Source: an uncultured Lachnospiraceae bacterium | GTDB lineage: Bacteria; Bacillota; Clostridia; Lachnospirales; Lachnospiraceae | Direction of reading: 5' to 3' | Length of the DNA stretch: 64,000 nucleotides | Assembly (NCBI GenBank): GCA_910579735.1 | Contig: CAJTUZ010000002.1 | Coordinates: forward strand, 124,001 to 188,000 | The notes under the pieces: generated by a model | What the model was told of the DNA's origin: nothing | What the model saw: the letters and a program-made list of their open reading frames with translations, nothing else | Databases searched by the model: none | Program-made: the position numbers and the translations under genes | Part shown: one piece after another, positions 41,811 to 49,953 of the stretch | How positions within the stretch are numbered: the first letter of the stretch is position 1 | Layout of the letters: each line of letters opens with the position of its first letter

Positions 41811-42554
41811 ATGGCAATCGAAGCATTATCGACTGCATGGAGCGATGCTTCCCTCTTTAATAGAGAACATGGGGATCAGGATTTTTCATTTAAAGGAAAA
41901 GGCAGTATGTCCGCTTTACAATGGCTTGCGGATGCGGCGCCGGATCTGGTGAAACGGGAGCAAAGAGAGCCGGATCCATTTACAGCTTATGAAGAGAATC
42001 GTGCAGGTGAAGCCGGCGGGCCTCTTTCTTATTCCCGGCGGATCACGGCGAATATACGGACCGGAGGATACCGGGCAGGATTGTCTGAGAACAGAGGGAG
42101 CCGTTATGCTTATCAGGCATCCATCAGACAGTACGAGACGATTATCCGCGTGAACGGCGATGAAAGATGTTATCTGATCAGGGGAATAGATGACGAAGGT
42201 AAGTTATTCGAAAAAGAATTCGATCCTTATGAAGTTGATCCTGAAAGTACGGATTATACGGAGTTTACAGCGCTCTGTCTGTATATTCAGCGGACAGAGA
42301 AATATGCTGATTCTATTATGAGCGATGCAGACAAAGCGGAAACGGTACCGGGAAAACCGGACTGCGTCAGCGTTTTCGGGAAATGGGAAAATATGCAGGC
42401 GGAAGGAAATAATAAAGAACTGCTTGAAGGTACGATGAAATTACAAAAAGCGATACAGGAGTATTTTGATAATCAGCCGCTTATGCCGGGAGCGGGACAA
42501 AAACTGATAGATTTTGCAGTAACGAAGGGAGAACAAATCGGCGATGGAACTTAA
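41811..42554 (+). CDS. Unknown protein 5, divergent core-motif paralogue
   Basis: A 247-aa soluble protein. The shared core is present in weaker form at about 122-168: CYLIRGIDDEGKLFEKEFD, YEVDPESTDY and EFTALCLYI. The N-terminal 100 residues differ from proteins 3 and 4. The C-terminal part is helical and acidic (MKLQKAIQEYFDNQPL). GGAGG lies before ATG 41811, and the gene overlaps protein 6 by 11 nt. No signal peptide. Family membership rests on the motif pattern, not on overall identity. Confidence 0.68.
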   Translation: MAIEALSTAWSDASLFNREHGDQDFSFKGKGSMSALQWLADAAPDLVKREQREPDPFTAYEENRAGEAGGPLSYSRRITANIRTGGYRAGLSENRGSRYAYQASIRQYETIIRVNGDERCYLIRGIDDEGKLFEKEFDPYEVDPESTDYTEFTALCLYIQRTEKYADSIMSDADKAETVPGKPDCVSVFGKWENMQAEGNNKELLEGTMKLQKAIQEYFDNQPLMPGAGQKLIDFAVTKGEQIGDGT

Positions 42555-43371
42555 CGGGTTAACGGCAAACTATGATTTTACAGGATGGCGGAAAGGACAG
42601 ATACGGGAAAAAGAATCTTCCGAAAGTTTTGTACGGCAAATGGACAATGCAGGGAACGGACAAAAAAACGGGCATAAAGTCTATCTGAAAACAGACGATA
42701 TGCTTTTCTCGGGAGGATATGGTTCCGGCCTGTCCTTTTATATTAAGTATGCGGAGAATTCTACGGATGAGGATCCGATCGTGGTCGCAAAAGGCGTTGA
42801 TGAAAACGGCAGGGAATTTGAACAGACCATACACATTAACGATATCAATCCCAACAGCGCGACGCTCGTACAGATGCATGCTTTAGAGGCACATCTCGGT
42901 GTCGATAAAGGGCAGGATCTTTCCTCTCTTCCCAAAGGACTGGGAAATATGGGATTGTATGACAGGGTGAATTTCATGGATCTGTTCAGACAGTCGATAC
43001 GGGATATGAATATGCTCGGTGAAAGAAGAGGGGCGGATTTTTATAGAAACAGTATGAAGGCTTATGCGGATTTTATGACGAATAAAGGAAAGAGCGGCGC
43101 TTCCGGGAAAGCGGCAGGCAGCCGTGTTGAGAAAGAAGATGTGCAGCAGGCGGATGAGAAGACATCTACAAGCGAATCGCAGATCATTACGAAACCGGAT
43201 GGCTCCAGAGTACTGCTTGTGACGACACATGTCGGAGGCAGGGAGACGGTAATGAGTATTGTGCTTTCACAGCGGTCGCCGCTTATGGGAGATCAGGAAG
43301 CAGCCGGGGGGAAGAACGGAAAAGATACGGCTGACGAAAAAGCGGGTACAGACGTTTCTTTAGAAAAATAG
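42544..43371 (+). CDS. Unknown protein 6, core-motif paralogue
   Basis: A 275-aa protein starting MELNGLTANY, close to the MNLNGI and MSVNGI starts of proteins 4 and 3. The core is PIVVAKGVDENGREFEQTI, NDINPNSAT and QMHALEAH at about 80-120. The helical block is VNFMDLFRQSIRDMN with FYRNSMKAYADFM at about 140-180. The last 90 residues are a Lys/Ser/Glu/Gly-rich low-complexity tail with one strand-rich stretch (GSRVLLVTTHVGGRETVMSI). There is no signal peptide. It is the last gene of the cluster; the GH32 gene follows after 27 nt. Confidence 0.7.
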   Translation: MELNGLTANYDFTGWRKGQIREKESSESFVRQMDNAGNGQKNGHKVYLKTDDMLFSGGYGSGLSFYIKYAENSTDEDPIVVAKGVDENGREFEQTIHINDINPNSATLVQMHALEAHLGVDKGQDLSSLPKGLGNMGLYDRVNFMDLFRQSIRDMNMLGERRGADFYRNSMKAYADFMTNKGKSGASGKAAGSRVEKEDVQQADEKTSTSESQIITKPDGSRVLLVTTHVGGRETVMSIVLSQRSPLMGDQEAAGGKNGKDTADEKAGTDVSLEK

Positions 43372-43398
43372 TTGATATCGGAGAGGAAACAGAACGTT

Positions 43399-44889
43399 AT
43401 GGCAAGCAGGATTTTGCAGGATGCATGGGACTACGAAGCAGAAACGGAGAAAAAGATCAGGAAAGAGGAACGGCCGGGATTTCATTTATCGTCCCGTGTC
43501 GGCTGGATGAACGATCCGAACGGCTTTTCTTTTTACAAGGGAGAATACCATCTGTTTTACCAGTATTATCCGTATGATGTACATTGGGGGCCGATGCATT
43601 GGGGACATGCCGTGAGCAGAGATCTTCTGCATTGGCGTTATGAAAAGTGTGCAATGGCGCCGGATATGGAATTTGACAAAGGTGGCTGTTTTTCGGGAAG
43701 CGCGGTAACGCTTCCCGATGGCAGGCACCTGCTGCTGTATACGGGTGTGATAAAAGAAACACAGCCGGACGGCAGTGTTAGGGATATACAGACGCAGTGT
43801 GCCGCCGTTGGCGATGGTATTGAATATGCGAAATATCCGGAGAATCCGGTTATCACTGAAAAAAATCTGCCGGCAGGCAGCAGCCGCTACGATTTCCGGG
43901 ATCCGAAAATATGGCGGAAAGCAGATGGTTCGTACCGTCTTGTGGCAGGAGGCTGTACGGTCGAGGGCGACGGTCAGATTCTGCTCTACAGTTCTCCGGA
44001 TGGGGTACAGTGGCAGTATGAAAAGATTCTGATGGCTAATAACGGTCGTTTCGGCAGAATGTGGGAATGTCCGGACTTTTTTGTACTGGACGGATACGGC
44101 GTGCTGCTTGCCAGTCCGACGGATATGCTGCCGGAGGACCTGGAATATTATAACGGAAACGGGACATTATGCCTGATCGGCGCTTATGAGGAAGAGACGG
44201 ATACGTTTAAGCAGCAGTACGATCAGGCCATTGATCATGGTCTTGATTTCTATGCGCCGCAGACGATGGAAGCGCCTGACGGGAGAAGGATCATGGTTGG
44301 CTGGATGCAGAATTGGGATACCTGCAATCAGCATGTTTCAGGGCTGCCCTGGTGCGGTCAGATGAGCCTGCCCAGAGAACTATCCATAGTAAATAAACGG
44401 CTGATTCAAAGACCTGTCAGAGAGCTTGAGAATCTGCACGGAGCGCAGGTAAAGTATGAGAATGTGGTTTTATCGGATGGAATCAGATTAGAAGGGATCA
44501 GAGGGCGGAAAGTAGACATGGAAATATCCCTGCGCCCGGGAAAGGAAGGGAACGGATACCGGAAATTTACGCTTTATTTTGCACAGGATGCAGTTTATCA
44601 TACTGCGGTGCGTTTTTACCCGGAGGATTCTGTCGTGGAGCTTGACAGAGCATTTGCCGGTTCCAGAAGGGCAGTGGTTCATCAATGCCGCACCCGTGTA
44701 CAAAGCAGCGGAGGGAAAGTCAAACTGCGGATCATTCTGGACAGCTTCAGTGCAGAAGTTTTTATAAACGATGGAGAAAAAGTGATGTCGGCCATGTTCT
44801 ATACGGATCTGTCGGCGGATGATATTTCTTTTGCAGCAGATGGACAGGCTGTGATGGATATTGTGAAATATGATCTGTGTGAAATGTGA
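43399..44889 (+). CDS. Beta-fructofuranosidase / sucrose-6-phosphate hydrolase (GH32)
   Basis: A 496-aa intracellular GH32 enzyme. The nucleophile is Asp39 in GWMNDPNGF. The transition-state motif RDP is at 167-169 and the acid/base Glu223 is in WECPDFF. A C-terminal beta-sandwich begins near 350. It hydrolyses sucrose, sucrose-6-P or short fructans. No phosphotransferase or sugar kinase gene adjoins, so phosphorylated versus free substrate is open. ATG 43399 follows GAGAGGA. An upstream in-frame TTG (43372) abuts the previous stop and is rejected. Confidence 0.93.
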   Translation: MASRILQDAWDYEAETEKKIRKEERPGFHLSSRVGWMNDPNGFSFYKGEYHLFYQYYPYDVHWGPMHWGHAVSRDLLHWRYEKCAMAPDMEFDKGGCFSGSAVTLPDGRHLLLYTGVIKETQPDGSVRDIQTQCAAVGDGIEYAKYPENPVITEKNLPAGSSRYDFRDPKIWRKADGSYRLVAGGCTVEGDGQILLYSSPDGVQWQYEKILMANNGRFGRMWECPDFFVLDGYGVLLASPTDMLPEDLEYYNGNGTLCLIGAYEEETDTFKQQYDQAIDHGLDFYAPQTMEAPDGRRIMVGWMQNWDTCNQHVSGLPWCGQMSLPRELSIVNKRLIQRPVRELENLHGAQVKYENVVLSDGIRLEGIRGRKVDMEISLRPGKEGNGYRKFTLYFAQDAVYHTAVRFYPEDSVVELDRAFAGSRRAVVHQCRTRVQSSGGKVKLRIILDSFSAEVFINDGEKVMSAMFYTDLSADDISFAADGQAVMDIVKYDLCEM

Positions 44890-44921
44890 GCTGATGGAGA
44901 GACATATTTAAGCAATGTGTA

Positions 44922-44977
44922 CCGGGGAGAAGATATTACGGTCTTACAAGACGATAAATATTCTCCCCGGATTTTTT
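44922..44977. terminator. Bidirectional terminator between GH32 and HD genes
   Basis: CCGGGGAGAA (44922-44931) and TTCTCCCCGG (44961-44970) pair, and the inner sequence (GTCTT/AAGAC, ATATT/AATAT) extends the stem. T8 follows on the plus strand. The minus-strand gene ends within the hairpin. Confidence 0.85.
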
Positions 44978-45505
44978 TTCAAAATATTCTTTTAGCATTA
45001 TATTGGTGTCCCATTTGGTCTGCGGATAGGAACCATATCTTTTTTTGACATCGTTCATGCGTTCTTCTATGTCAAGGACACTCTCTGCGCCTGCGAGCGA
45101 ATCACACAATTGGATCAGTTTGTCATAGTCGTCGAACGCGGTTTCCGACAATGCGGTTTTCAGTTCTTCCGTTTCCGATTCCGTAATATCAAAATTGCCG
45201 ATATAGCAGTCCAAAGTACCTTCGCAAAAGGAATGCGTCAAACAGATTCTGGCTGCCTCATCATACCCCATTCGGCGCATATATTGCCAGCCATCATAGA
45301 CATGTCCGAGATGTTTGATACCGAATTTTCTTCCGATATCGTGTAAAAGGCCGAGTATATAGGCTTTTTCAGCATCAAGACCGCAGGCCTGTGCGATTCT
45401 TTCCGCACAGTGTGCCGTGATACGACTGTGATTGCCCCAAGGTCCGGGGTTACATTTTTCGGCTTCTTTCAGTAGTGTTTCGGCTTCGGTTCGTGTCGGC
45501 AGCAT
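44936..45505 (-). CDS. HD-domain phosphohydrolase
   Basis: A 189-aa HD-superfamily metal-dependent phosphohydrolase. The first histidine is in NHSRITAHCAERIA, and the metal pair HD is in LGLLHDIGRKFG. HLGHVYDGWQYM and LTHSFCEG supply later ligands. Members act on nucleotides or similar phosphates; the substrate is not clear here. ATG at 45505 (minus strand) follows AAAGGAA. The stop codon falls inside the shared terminator hairpin. Confidence 0.88.
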   Translation of the reverse strand: MLPTRTEAETLLKEAEKCNPGPWGNHSRITAHCAERIAQACGLDAEKAYILGLLHDIGRKFGIKHLGHVYDGWQYMRRMGYDEAARICLTHSFCEGTLDCYIGNFDITESETEELKTALSETAFDDYDKLIQLCDSLAGAESVLDIEERMNDVKKRYGSYPQTKWDTNIMLKEYFEKKSGENIYRLVRP

Positions 45506-45574
45506 AGTTGATTCCTTTCTTTTTAAGATATGATCATTTACAGAGTATTCCGTTGGAAAAAATGTCGGCGTTTG

Positions 45575-46254
45575 TTATAACGACGCTTCATTTTCTGTCG
45601 ATGGCCGATCACCGAGATTTCGTGCTCTTTTTCCATTCGCCCGGATCATCTGGCGCCAGCCAAGCTGTGCGGCCATTTTGTATAAAAATCTGGGGAAAGC
45701 AACGGAAACATATTTATTTTCGATGGTTTTTCCCGTAAGGATGATATCTGCAAGTTCATGAAGCGCGTGATCGACCGGCGCTTTCGGGCCCTGCCCGGGT
45801 TTGGGCGCCGTCATTTGTGAAAGGCCGCCGCCGCCGATGCCGCCGCTCCAGTGAAAACCTGTTTTATTACACCAGTTTTGGAAAATCTGCAGGGCATATT
45901 CCGCCTGGATGCCTTCATAGAAGCCGCAGTTGACGAGCGCATAAACGCGAACGGCATGGTTTTCCGGATGTGTTGACTTTGAGAGCAGTTCTTCCAGTTT
46001 GACGAGACAGGAGAGAAGGTGCGCCGGAATACCGTCTACATAAAGCGGACAGGAAAATATCAACGCATCTGCCGCCGGCAGTTGTTTCAATGTGTCCGGT
46101 GAGATATCCGCCGTGTGCAGGGAGGCATGCTGCAGCTGCATTTTTCCTGCTGCTTTTTCGGCCGCGGTCTTTTTTCTTCTATTTCACATGCGGTTTTTTC
46201 CGTAAAGTAATATTTTAAGTCTTTTAATAAACTTTCACTTCGTGTACGACGCAT
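45575..46254 (-). pseudogene. Frameshifted flavodoxin-fold NAD(P)H oxidoreductase-type gene
   Basis: Read on the minus strand, an N-terminal part (MRRTRSESLLKDLKYYFTEK to EIEEK) shifts frame at an A6 run (T6 at 46170-46175 on the plus strand). The main frame then continues from MQLQHASLHTADISPDTL. Removing one A restores EEKTAAEKAAGKMQLQ and a single protein of about 225 residues. The body has DALIFSCPLYVDGIPAHLL and ALVNCGFYEG, typical of flavodoxin-like FMN reductases. The expected N-terminal FMN loop (NGSPR type) is missing or destroyed. It could be a real decay product, a phase-variable tract, or a sequencing error at the homopolymer. Confidence 0.7.
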
Positions 46255-46391
46255 TCCCCGGGAGTCTTTACCCAACAGCCGATGCAGTGCTTGATCGTGC
46301 CGTGAGGGTTGATAATGTGATATTTGCCCGTTACGGGAATATTAAAATCTGCTATGTCCGTAATGATCAGTTTTGCATCCATACTTTGCAT
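46224..46391 (-). pseudogene. N-terminal fragment of a second flavodoxin-family gene
   Basis: On the minus strand, MDAKLIITDIADFNIP, then HIINPHGTIKHCIGCWVKTP and GECVVH match the N-terminus of flavodoxin-family proteins with a CxxC-type CIGC motif. The frame ends soon after, and the DNA runs directly into the remnant of the neighbouring gene in another frame. A deletion joining two adjacent, related genes explains this best. Confidence 0.6.
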
Positions 46392-46459
46392 GATCTTTTC
46401 GTTTGCGTTATTATTATAATAGCATAAAAAAATTGCATAGCAAGTCAGGAGAGTCAGAT

Positions 46460-47008
46460 ATGGGAGAAAAAATTGTGATCGTTTCAGGTGCATGCGGGAC
46501 AGGTAAAACAACAATTTCCCGGATCTTAGCCGAGAATTCCGCTTGTGCATATGCGGCTCATATGCACACAGATGACTTTTATCAATATATTCGAAAAGGT
46601 TATATTGCACCATGGCTCGATACGTCCGGAGATCAGAATGAAGCGGTAGCCGAAGTGATTGCGGCGGGGGCGGAAAAATTTCTGGAGAGTGGATACGAGG
46701 TTTATGTGGATGGGGTGATCGGACCCTGGTTTCTGGAGCCATGGAAAAAGATTGCGGAAACGGGTGCGGACGTCAGATATATCGTACTGCGTCCGAATGA
46801 GGAAAGTACGGTTATGCGTGCCGCAAACCGGGAGCAGAGAGAAAGTTTTCCTTTGGATGAAGCAGCCGTAAGGAAAATGTGGCATTTTTTTGCCGAATTG
46901 GATGAATACGAGGCCAATGTTATCGATACGACCGGACAGGATATCGCGGAAAGTGCGGCTCTGCTGCAAACGCGTTTACAGGAAGGCGCATTTCGTATCG
47001 GCCGGTGA
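46460..47008 (+). CDS. P-loop kinase-like protein (AAA/zeta-toxin or shikimate-kinase fold)
   Basis: A 182-aa nucleotide kinase-like protein. Walker A is SGACGTGKTT (about 9-18). The acidic switch residues HTDDFYQYI follow the first strand pair, and a lid region RAANREQRE lies near 120. It resembles small AAA-type or shikimate-kinase-like ATPases that phosphorylate small molecules. No antitoxin is encoded next to it, which argues against a classic zeta toxin. ATG 46460 follows AGGAGAG; an in-frame extension to 46403 lacks a site. It is divergent from the flavodoxin remnants and 91 nt upstream of the MATE gene. Confidence 0.75.
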   Translation: MGEKIVIVSGACGTGKTTISRILAENSACAYAAHMHTDDFYQYIRKGYIAPWLDTSGDQNEAVAEVIAAGAEKFLESGYEVYVDGVIGPWFLEPWKKIAETGADVRYIVLRPNEESTVMRAANREQRESFPLDEAAVRKMWHFFAELDEYEANVIDTTGQDIAESAALLQTRLQEGAFRIGR

Positions 47009-47099
47009 GACGCTATATTTTGAAAGATTCCTCTTGCTTTTCCCTATAGCCCTCTATAATATAGATACTAGATACATACTAGGGAGGCATCGTAGTACT

Positions 47100-48479
47100 A
47101 TGAAAGAATTGTTGAGAACATTTGTGGAACCGGTCGATATGACCGAAGGATCGCCCTGGAAGAAGATCATACTGTTTGCAGTTCCGATGTTGGTGGGGAA
47201 TATTGCGCAGCAGCTTTATAATACGGTAGACAGTGTGGTAGTCGGAAATTATGTGGGGGATAATGCCCTTGCCGCAGTAGGGAGCGCCGGACCGATCTTA
47301 AATCTTTTGATCGTTCTTTATGTCGGGATCAGTGTCGGTGCAGGCATCATGGTATCACAGTATTTCGGGGCAAAAGAGCGGGAAAAACTATCTGTCACGA
47401 TCGGAAACTGCATTACGCTTACCGCGATCGCCACGATTTTTGTTATGGTAGTGGCATCATTTGTGGCAAAGCCGCTTCTGGAGCTTCTGGATACGCCGGA
47501 ATCCATTATCGGCTGGTGTCATTCCTATCTGCTGATCCTGTTTATCGGTTCGGCAGGATTGGCATATTATAACATCTTGAGCGGGATTCTGCGCGGACTC
47601 GGGGATTCGGTGTCGGCACTCGTGTATCTGCTTGTTTCTACGGCGATCAATATTGTGCTGGATCTGTTGTTTGTGGCCAAGATGGGTATGGGCGTTAACG
47701 GCGTGGCGCTTGCTACGGTGATCGCACAGGCGGTTTCTGCTTTGTTATGCCTTCTGCGTTTGTTGAAATTAAAAGAATTTTTTGATCTGAATCCCGGTTA
47801 TTTTAAATTAGAAGGGGAAGTATATCCAAAGATCATCCGTCTCGGACTGCCGTCCGGTATTACACAGGCTATTTTTTCCATGGCAATGATCGTAGTGCAG
47901 TCACTGACCAACAGTTTCGGAGAAATGTTTATTGCGGCGAATGTGATCATTATGCGTGTGGATGGTTTTGCCATGATGCCGAATTTTTCATTCGGAACGG
48001 CAATGACTACCTATGCGGGACAAAATGTCGGCGCCAAACGCCTTGACAGGGTGGATAAAGGTGCGAAACAGGGAACGATGATCGCTGTGGTGACTTCCGC
48101 TGTGATCACTGCGCTGATCTTACTCTTTGGCAAGGCGCTTATGGGTATTTTTACGAGTACGCCGGAGTTGGTGGATTTAAGCCGGGATATGATGGGGATC
48201 CTGGCGGTCGGCTATATTGCCATGGCTGTGACGCAGAGTCTTTCCGGTGTTATGCGCGGCGCCGGTGACACGATGACGCCCATGTGGATCTCGATCGTTA
48301 CAACGGTCTTCATCCGTGTACCGATCGCATACGGCATTTCGTTTTTGACAAGAACGGCCGAACTGCCAAACGGAAGGCAGGAGTGTATTTTTATTTCCCT
48401 GTTATCTTCCTGGCTGATCGGAGCGCTTATCACGTTTCTCTTTTATAAGAAGGGAACGTGGAAGGATAAGGCGGTTTAG
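47100..48479 (+). CDS. MATE-family efflux transporter
   Basis: A 459-aa exporter with twelve segments in two MatE domains (MLVGNIAQQLYNTVDSVVVG and, later, LPSGITQAIFSMAMIVVQSL). It differs from the MATE encoded at 21023. ATG 47100 is preceded by GGGAGG about 14 nt upstream. TATAAT at 47055-47060 and two ATACTAG repeats lie before it, suggesting its own promoter and perhaps a regulator site. The frame upstream to 46890 overlaps the previous gene and is not protein-like. Cargo unknown; drugs or small organic cations are usual. Confidence 0.92.
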   Translation: MKELLRTFVEPVDMTEGSPWKKIILFAVPMLVGNIAQQLYNTVDSVVVGNYVGDNALAAVGSAGPILNLLIVLYVGISVGAGIMVSQYFGAKEREKLSVTIGNCITLTAIATIFVMVVASFVAKPLLELLDTPESIIGWCHSYLLILFIGSAGLAYYNILSGILRGLGDSVSALVYLLVSTAINIVLDLLFVAKMGMGVNGVALATVIAQAVSALLCLLRLLKLKEFFDLNPGYFKLEGEVYPKIIRLGLPSGITQAIFSMAMIVVQSLTNSFGEMFIAANVIIMRVDGFAMMPNFSFGTAMTTYAGQNVGAKRLDRVDKGAKQGTMIAVVTSAVITALILLFGKALMGIFTSTPELVDLSRDMMGILAVGYIAMAVTQSLSGVMRGAGDTMTPMWISIVTTVFIRVPIAYGISFLTRTAELPNGRQECIFISLLSSWLIGALITFLFYKKGTWKDKAV

Positions 48480-48526
48480 GAAACCGAAAGAAAAAGAGCA
48501 TAGTTCATTTTGAAATAGAGACCTTT

Positions 48527-48562
48527 GATGCATTTTTTGTCGTATCAAGGGTTTCTTTTTTG
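48527..48562 (+). terminator. Terminator after the MATE gene
   Basis: AGACCTTTGAT and ATCAAGGGTTT pair (two G-U) around a T-rich loop, followed by CTTTTTT. The next 170 nt are A/T-rich without a gene. Confidence 0.65.
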
Positions 48563-48733
48563 AAGATTGGAAATGAACAATGTCTATTATAAAAGTGGAA
48601 AAATAGGAAGAAAATTATATATGTCATAGCTATAAAGTTTATTTGCAAAGATGCAATTTTTGCCATATAAATTGCTAAAAATGACATAAAAAGTATTATA
48701 TACAAAAAAAACAAAATATATTGTTTATAACTA

Positions 48734-48776
48734 TTGATAAAGTGAACTAAGAGGTTTATACTTAAGAACTAAGAGG
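48734..48776 (+). promoter_or_regulatory. Promoter overlapped by an 11-nt direct repeat
   Basis: TTGATA (48734-48739), a 17-nt spacer and TATACT (48757-48762). GAACTAAGAGG occurs exactly at 48744-48754 and 48766-48776, a 22-bp period that flanks the -10 box. This arrangement is typical of a repressor site. The downstream gene encodes a winged-helix protein. Confidence 0.6.
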
Positions 48777-48784
48777 GTGATAAA

Positions 48785-49801
48785 ATGGAAGGGAATAGAC
48801 TGAATTATGAAAAAGATAATAAGGTATCAGAGTTCATTCTTCCGCCTATGAGTGAATGGGATAATCCCGGGGAGTCTTCTGAAAATAAGGCGGTTGCTTC
48901 CATTTCGCGGATAAAGCAGAAGTATCGGGATTCAGTGCTTCTGGAAATATATGAGAGTGATAGAATTCTTCATGCAGAATTAGCGAATCGGATTTCTGTG
49001 TCTGCCAGCGGACTGAATGCAGTTATTAAAAAAATGAACGATGGAGCTGTTAAAACAATTCGTGAAATTAAAGCAGGAAAATTTAAGTTTTATACGCTTA
49101 CGAAAGAAAGTGTAGAATATATAGAAATGATGATTCTACCCCTTTTGATAGTAAGTGGACAGGATGCGGAAGAGGTTCACAATTTGCTTCATCTTCTGGC
49201 TTTATACAAGGACAAAAATCCTGAAATTTGGATAAATAGACTTGCAGAATTATCAGAAGAAGAATATGTAGAACTGGAAAATGATGAAGATACAGGCAGT
49301 GCGTTGGGATGTGAATTGTTGAAGGCATTCAGTCAGTTTTACCGACGGGAAACTGATAAAGCATTGAAACTGCTTGAGTTAGGTATTCCGAATAAAGAGG
49401 TGCAGCAGAAGCTGATACTTTGTTTTCAGGAAAAATATGATAAGGGAAATACATCGCCGTGGGTGATATTAAACGAATGGGAACAGCAGGATTGTTTAGG
49501 CGTGTATTCTATGCTGGATGATTTATTTATTAGTATTGCTGATGAGCAGTATATTATGAAAAAGTCATCCTACCAATTTCAAAATGTTGGAGCGGGATTT
49601 GAAATTGTCATGGATAAAATCAAGGCGGATGTGCTGCACGCAATGTTTTGCCAGTGGCCAAAAAGTAAGTTGATAGGACTTTGGCTGGAAGAAAAATTAG
49701 ATGTGCATTTGGCCGTATATATAGCTGAGAAATTTAGAACTCTTTCGGAACATTTTTTTGAAAAGATCAGAAATCAGGAGAAGAACAGTGATGTGGAATA
49801 A
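48785..49801 (+). CDS. Winged-helix protein of unknown function
   Basis: A 338-aa protein. Residues about 40-110 form a probable MarR-like winged helix (SVLLEIYESDRILHAELANR, SVSASGLNAVIKKM). The remaining helical region, rich in Leu/Glu, is not recognised. It could be a sensor or scaffold domain. Codon use and base composition are more A/T-rich than the flanking MATE and SEC-C genes, suggesting transfer. AAGAGGG precedes ATG 48785. Direct repeats over its promoter point to autoregulation. The next gene is a membrane TPR-like protein of similar composition. Confidence 0.65.
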   Translation: MEGNRLNYEKDNKVSEFILPPMSEWDNPGESSENKAVASISRIKQKYRDSVLLEIYESDRILHAELANRISVSASGLNAVIKKMNDGAVKTIREIKAGKFKFYTLTKESVEYIEMMILPLLIVSGQDAEEVHNLLHLLALYKDKNPEIWINRLAELSEEEYVELENDEDTGSALGCELLKAFSQFYRRETDKALKLLELGIPNKEVQQKLILCFQEKYDKGNTSPWVILNEWEQQDCLGVYSMLDDLFISIADEQYIMKKSSYQFQNVGAGFEIVMDKIKADVLHAMFCQWPKSKLIGLWLEEKLDVHLAVYIAEKFRTLSEHFFEKIRNQEKNSDVE

Positions 49802-49953
49802 GGGATATATAATTTAGCACCGGAATTTAACAAATATAGTTGTATGTGAAGGTGTCTGAATAGGCACCTTTTTTATGTGCAGATTTAGAAAAAAATGGTT
49901 TGCAGCGTTTTATAAACGCCGGAAATATGATTATGGAAAGTGGGGTGAGGTGA

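Noticed and set aside
46224..46742. A 172-residue minus-strand gene opposite the P-loop kinase
   Set aside because: Most of it is antisense to the kinase gene; only the final 55 residues resemble a protein, a flavodoxin fragment, annotated as a remnant.
46460..47008. Zeta toxin of a toxin-antitoxin pair
   Set aside because: A Walker A motif is present but no small antitoxin gene precedes it; the divergent neighbours are flavodoxin remnants.
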